From: an uncultured Mitsuokella sp. | GTDB lineage: Bacteria; Bacillota; Negativicutes; Selenomonadales; Selenomonadaceae | Reading direction: 5' to 3' | DNA: 17,540 bases | Assembly: GCA_900770895.1 (NCBI GenBank) | Contig: CAAGMF010000210.1 | Coordinates: 1-17,540, forward strand | In this document: positions 14,516 through 17,540 of the stretch, piece by piece | How the letters are laid out: every line of letters begins with the position of its first letter | Numbering within the stretch: the stretch's first letter is position 1 | Position numbers and translations under genes: made by a program | Notes under the pieces: generated by a model | The model's input: the letters and a program-made list of their open reading frames with translations, nothing else | Database searches by the model: none | What the model was told of the DNA's origin: nothing

Positions 14516-15610
14516 ATGGTAACGATTCGTGATGTCGCGCGCAAAGCGGGAGTATCGCCGGGGACGGTGTCGCGTATACTGAATGATGATCCGCGGCTGT
14601 CCGTGCAGGCGGAGACGCGGGAGCGCGTGCGTGCGGCGGTCAGGGAACTCGGCTATGTACCGCGGTCGACCAGGAAAGCGGCGGCGAAGAAGCCAGACGA
14701 TGCCGTCCAGGATCCATCGCGGCGCATCGCCATCGTGATGGCCAACTCGGAGTCGCAGGAGGCGGTGGACGTCTATTTCCTGCTCATCCGCGAGGGCGTG
14801 GAGCGCGAGGCTGCCAGGAGAGGATTCAGCGTCAGTGCCATATATCGCGGCGTAGGCAGCATGACGGCTGAGCAGGGGCGCTATCTGGCGCGGGAGATGG
14901 CTGGCATCATCGTCATCGGCACTGTAGATGCAGCTGAGCTCGGCCGGGTATTCTCGGAGCGGCAGAAGCTCGTCTTCATCGATTATCTGCCCGAGTCATC
15001 GGCCTGGGATGCGGTGCGGCCGGCGCTGGAGCATGCCATGGACAATGCCGTTGCCTACCTCGAGTCGCTGGGCTGTCAGCACATCGCCTATGCGGGCGGG
15101 CCGCGCTTCAATGTCTCAATCGAGGGGAGCAGCGACAGTCAGCCCGTCGTCGTCGAGGAGCGGGCGCAGGCCTATGAGCACCTATTGCGGAGCCGCGGGC
15201 AATACGATCCCGCCTATCTGCTGACGCTGGCCGATTGGAATGCCGAGGACGCCTATGCCGGCGTGCAGGCGCTGCTGGCCGCTCATCCGGCTCCCGACGC
15301 CCTGATTGCCGGCAATGACCGGCTGGCCATCGGGGCCATGCGCGCGCTGCAGGAACACGGCCTCGGCATACCTGATGATGTGAAGGTCATCGGGTTCAAC
15401 GATATCGAGAGCCTGAACTACCTGCAGCCCTCGCTCACGAGCATCCATCTCTATGCGCAGGAGATGGGGGAGGCAGCGGTGCGCCTGCTCGACAACCGGC
15501 TCGCTCAGCCGCTCAGCTATCCGACCTGCCTCATGCTGCCGACGCGGCTCATCATCCGCGAGAGTACCGGCGGTGTGCCGGATGCACGGTATGAGCGCTG
15601 CGTACTCTGA
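14516..15610 (+). CDS. LacI/GalR-family transcriptional regulator
   Basis: The 364-aa repressor has an N-terminal LacI helix-turn-helix (TIRDVARKAGVSPGTVSRIL, residues about 3-22) and hinge helix (about 46-60, TRERVRAAVRELGYVP). A periplasmic-binding-protein-like sugar domain follows from about residue 75 (RIAIVMANSES). It contains AGIIVIGTVD, AYAGGPRFN, DALIAGNDRLAIGAMRALQEHG and VIGFNDIE. The last third is typical of EbgR/GalR-like members. The linker carries a Lys/Ala-rich stretch (RKAAAKK). ATG 14516 follows AGGAGG by 7 nt and begins directly at the HTH, so the longer frame from 14498 is rejected. It has its own leader with an AAACGTTT palindrome, is isolated by terminators on both sides and is convergent with the porin gene. 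Whether it controls the PTS locus or distant genes is unknown. Confidence 0.93.
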   Translation: MVTIRDVARKAGVSPGTVSRILNDDPRLSVQAETRERVRAAVRELGYVPRSTRKAAAKKPDDAVQDPSRRIAIVMANSESQEAVDVYFLLIREGVEREAARRGFSVSAIYRGVGSMTAEQGRYLAREMAGIIVIGTVDAAELGRVFSERQKLVFIDYLPESSAWDAVRPALEHAMDNAVAYLESLGCQHIAYAGGPRFNVSIEGSSDSQPVVVEERAQAYEHLLRSRGQYDPAYLLTLADWNAEDAYAGVQALLAAHPAPDALIAGNDRLAIGAMRALQEHGLGIPDDVKVIGFNDIESLNYLQPSLTSIHLYAQEMGEAAVRLLDNRLAQPLSYPTCLMLPTRLIIRESTGGVPDARYERCVL

Positions 15611-15626
15611 ATATATAGGATTATAG

Positions 15627-15663
15627 AAGAGCCCCTGCACAGGAAATCAGTGCAGGGGCTCTT
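15627..15663. terminator. Bidirectional terminator-like hairpin between convergent genes
   Basis: AAGAGCCCCTGCAC (15627-15640) is perfectly complementary to GTGCAGGGGCTCTT (15650-15663): 14 bp with a 9-nt loop. It lies between the lacI-family stop and the porin stop. T-tails are short on both sides, so termination may rely on the strong GC stem. Confidence 0.75.
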
Positions 15664-15701
15664 GCTATAGGAGATATAAGGATGTATGAGAGATGGGGAA
15701 A

Positions 15702-17279
15702 TCAGAAGAACCAGCCGATGGAGGTGAACACTTTCGAGCGCTTCTCATTATGCATCGTGATGGAGTTGCCGTTGAAGTACTTCAGCGTGTACTGGCAGTT
15801 CTTCATGAGGTTGTAGAACATGCCGACCTCCACGCCTTTCTGTCCTTCGTCTGCACCATCGCCGAAGTTCGATTTGATGAGGGCATCCGGGCCGAGGTAG
15901 CGATAGCCGAGATAGGCGCCGAAGAGGTGCTTGCGGTCCGTCGGTATCCATGGATTGCCGCGGAACTGCAGCTCGATGTTCCAGGCGTCATTGTGGCCGC
16001 CCTGGTTGCCGTGGGCATACATGAGCTCAAGGTTTAGGTTGCGGACGAGCTTGTAGTTCACGAGACCGGCGCCGATGCGCAGCCAGTCATGATTGTAGGC
16101 TGCGGAGCGGAAGCCGTAGTAGCCGAGGCTCGCGTTCAGTTTTCTCGTGAATGTGTAGTCGATGACGGCACCATAGATATCCTTGCGCTGCGGGGCAAAA
16201 TTCCATTTGGAATAGTCATAAGGGTTATCGGCACCATTCGTACCATTTGACTTGTAAGTGGTATTCGACCAATCGGCCTTCCAGTTGCCAGTCGTATCCT
16301 GGGCTATCTGGGTGACTGTAGCCCCTTTGTTATTGCGGACAAAATCGCCGTAGTGATTATAAGAGGCTATGCCGTATTTTTTCTCATAGTTATAGCCGTT
16401 ATCGACCCAGCCTTCGCTTATGACATTGTTATAATCTATTTCGCCGTTGACGCCCATATCCCAGTCTTTGACGTCCATACGGCCGCCGAAGATATGCGTA
16501 GCGAAGTTCTTGCCCCAGTGCTCGAGAGAGCCACCCTTTATATTCGAATCGTTGATGAAGCCGTTCATGGTCCAGGGCTGGAACAGGCCGAATTTCGCAT
16601 ACTGGCCGGTCTTGCCGATATTGCCCTCGACCCAGATCTTGTCAATGCGGTTTTCATTCGAGCGAGAAATACCGCCGTTCCAGGTGTCCGGTATATCGCG
16701 CTCATCATTGAAACCATTGCCATGGTCGCCGCCTTTGCTATCCGAGCCGAACTTCGTGATGATGGAGCCGTTGACCTTCCAATCGGTGCCCGGTACGGCC
16801 GCCGTCATGTTGAGATCGAATTCCTTCTCGTACCAGGGAGAGCCGCCATGCTTGCGCAGCTTGTTGTCATCGTAGGCCTGATACTTCTTCTCGTATTTCT
16901 GCTGGAAATTGCCGCTCCACTTCACGGTGTCGGCATTGCGCTCGAGCTTTGCGACACGGACGCCGAGGTTGTTAAGTTCATCCCCGAACTCAGCCGACAG
17001 TTTGTCGACGAGGCCCTTGTCTGTCGAGCTGACGTTCGACTTCGCCATTGCCTTGGCTACCATCTTGGCCATCTCGTAGCGGGTCAGCTTCTGATCACCG
17101 TTGAATGTGCTATCGCCATAGCCATCGATGACGCCATCCTGTGCCAGCTGGGCTACAGCATCGTAGGCCCAGTGACCGGCCGGTACGTCTGAGAACGGAT
17201 TCGTGGCTGCGAAAGCCGTCGTGGCAGTGCAGGCTGTTACAGCCGCTACAGTAGCGGCGATAAGGTGTTTCTTCTGCAT
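15702..17279 (-). CDS. SLH-domain outer-membrane porin (OmpM/Mep45-like)
   Basis: The 525-aa protein has a Sec signal peptide (about 1-24, cut after AFA). One S-layer-homology domain (about 27-75) follows, with FSDVPAGHWAYDAVAQLAQ, GVIDGYGD and TRYEMAKMVAKAM. A short coiled-coil-like linker (about 85-115, FGDELNNLGVRVAKLERNAD) comes next. The remainder is a long beta-rich region full of alternating aromatic residues and Gly/Asn, ending GWFF; a terminal Phe is the usual beta-barrel assembly signal. In Negativicutes, OmpM-type proteins attach the outer membrane to (poly)amine-modified peptidoglycan through the SLH domain and form general diffusion pores. The length fits (usually about 400-550 aa). 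AGGGGGAAG precedes the ATG, and a near-consensus promoter plus 5'-UTR hairpin suggest high expression. It is convergent with the lacI-family gene. Confidence 0.92.
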   Translation of the reverse strand: MQKKHLIAATVAAVTACTATTAFAATNPFSDVPAGHWAYDAVAQLAQDGVIDGYGDSTFNGDQKLTRYEMAKMVAKAMAKSNVSSTDKGLVDKLSAEFGDELNNLGVRVAKLERNADTVKWSGNFQQKYEKKYQAYDDNKLRKHGGSPWYEKEFDLNMTAAVPGTDWKVNGSIITKFGSDSKGGDHGNGFNDERDIPDTWNGGISRSNENRIDKIWVEGNIGKTGQYAKFGLFQPWTMNGFINDSNIKGGSLEHWGKNFATHIFGGRMDVKDWDMGVNGEIDYNNVISEGWVDNGYNYEKKYGIASYNHYGDFVRNNKGATVTQIAQDTTGNWKADWSNTTYKSNGTNGADNPYDYSKWNFAPQRKDIYGAVIDYTFTRKLNASLGYYGFRSAAYNHDWLRIGAGLVNYKLVRNLNLELMYAHGNQGGHNDAWNIELQFRGNPWIPTDRKHLFGAYLGYRYLGPDALIKSNFGDGADEGQKGVEVGMFYNLMKNCQYTLKYFNGNSITMHNEKRSKVFTSIGWFF

Positions 17280-17310
17280 CGTTCTTCCCCCTAAAGTCTG
17301 ATTCTCTCTT

Positions 17311-17351
17311 GCGATAGTTATTGCTGACGAATCATTATTGATTACTATCGC
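17311..17351 (-). other. 5'-UTR hairpin of the porin mRNA
   Basis: GCGATAGT (17311-17318) is perfectly complementary to ACTATCGC (17344-17351). On the minus strand the first arm begins about 2 nt after the predicted transcription start, leaving almost no unpaired 5' end. This resembles 5' stem-loops that stabilise abundant outer-membrane-protein messages. It could alternatively be an operator. Confidence 0.5.
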
Positions 17352-17359
17352 TTACTTAG

Positions 17360-17388
17360 ATAATACAATAACGTAATGTTTTTGTCAA
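17360..17388 (-). promoter_or_regulatory. Sigma-70 promoter of the porin gene
   Basis: On the minus strand, TTGACA (17388-17383) and TATTAT (17365-17360) are 17 bp apart. The predicted start near 17353 gives a leader of about 74 nt. A/T-rich tracts upstream (17389-17432) could serve as an UP element. Confidence 0.85.
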
Positions 17389-17427
17389 TAAAAAATATAA
17401 CTTTTGCAAAGAAAAAACATAGTTAAT

Positions 17428-17468
17428 AAAAATATGCACCTCCGAGCGAGCCAGAGGCGCATATTTTT
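17428..17468. terminator. Bidirectional terminator-like hairpin upstream of the porin promoter
   Basis: ATATGCACCTC (17432-17442) pairs with GAGGCGCATAT (17454-17464) with one A-C mismatch. A-runs before and T-runs after extend the pairing to 17428 and 17468, giving U-rich tails on both strands. It probably ends a minus-strand gene lying beyond the right edge, insulating the porin promoter. Confidence 0.6.
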
Positions 17469-17479
17469 ATCCGATGCTA

Positions 17480-17526
17480 AGGGGCGCTAAGACTCCCACC
17501 TCTTCAGGTGGGAGATAAGCGCCCCT
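17480..17526. repeat. Two-part long stem-loop at window edge
   Basis: The outer stem AGGGGCGCT (17480-17488) pairs with AGCGCCCCT (17518-17526). The inner stem CTCCCACCT (17493-17501) pairs with AGGTGGGAG (17506-17514) over a CTTC loop. Small internal loops (AAGA and ATA) separate them. No T-run follows. It resembles subterminal hairpins of IS200/IS605-type elements, but no transposase is inside the window, so the identity is open. Confidence 0.5.
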
Positions 17527-17540
17527 AAGGCCCTGGGTAA

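Noticed and set aside
16353..17192. Plus-strand open frame (279 codons) inside the porin gene
   Set aside because: It is antisense to a well-supported SLH-porin with signal peptide and terminal Phe, and has no motif or ribosome-binding site of its own.

Overview
The window (about 17.5 kb, roughly 55-60 % GC by eye) looks like chromosomal DNA of a diderm Firmicute of class Negativicutes, probably Selenomonadaceae (Selenomonas/Mitsuokella-like). The best evidence is the 525-residue minus-strand protein at the right end. It has a signal peptide, one S-layer-homology domain and an aromatic-rich beta-barrel ending in Phe, which is the OmpM/Mep45 architecture typical of this class. The genus is inference; no 16S or other marker is present.

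Left part (1-4686): the 3' end of gyrB with its terminator, then a tight three-gene run. It encodes a membrane-anchored PAS-GGDEF diguanylate cyclase, a periplasmic two-domain (tandem SBP_bac_3) sensor overlapping it by 8 nt, and a D-2-hydroxyacid dehydrogenase starting 13 nt later. The sensor resembles an EvgS/BvgS-type histidine kinase, but the phosphoacceptor His position is Gly and the ATP-binding motifs are eroded. It therefore looks like a pseudokinase paired with a cyclase that lacks the RxxD inhibitory site.

Middle part (4687-8400): a promoter, a yybP-ykoY manganese riboswitch with an overlapping intrinsic terminator, and a TerC-family membrane protein that it should switch on. Next come the membrane protease HtpX, a 290-bp nested fold-back repeat, and enolase. 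Enolase is preceded by an extended -10 promoter and a perfect 19-bp Fur-box-like palindrome. A shorter copy of the fold-back repeat, with compensatory stem changes, lies just after enolase.

Right-centre (8578-15663): a beta-glucoside utilisation locus. It holds a ROK-family sugar kinase with its own promoter, a MITE-like inverted-repeat element, and a consensus sigma-70 promoter (TTGACA-17-TATAAT). That promoter drives cellobiose/lactose-class PTS IIB, IIC and IIA and a GH1 6-phospho-beta-glucosidase. A GntR/UTRA repressor and a LacI-family repressor follow. PTS uptake would deliver a phosphorylated beta-glucoside, GH1 would split it into glucose 6-phosphate plus an aglycone or glucose, and the ROK kinase could phosphorylate the freed sugar for glycolysis.

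Right end (15702-17540): the SLH-porin on the minus strand with a strong promoter and a 5'-UTR hairpin, then a bidirectional terminator-like hairpin and a long two-part stem-loop at the window edge.

Most of the window is ordinary core or accessory metabolism. The less ordinary parts are the pseudokinase/cyclase pair, the structured repeat family around enolase, and the Fur-like site in front of enolase.
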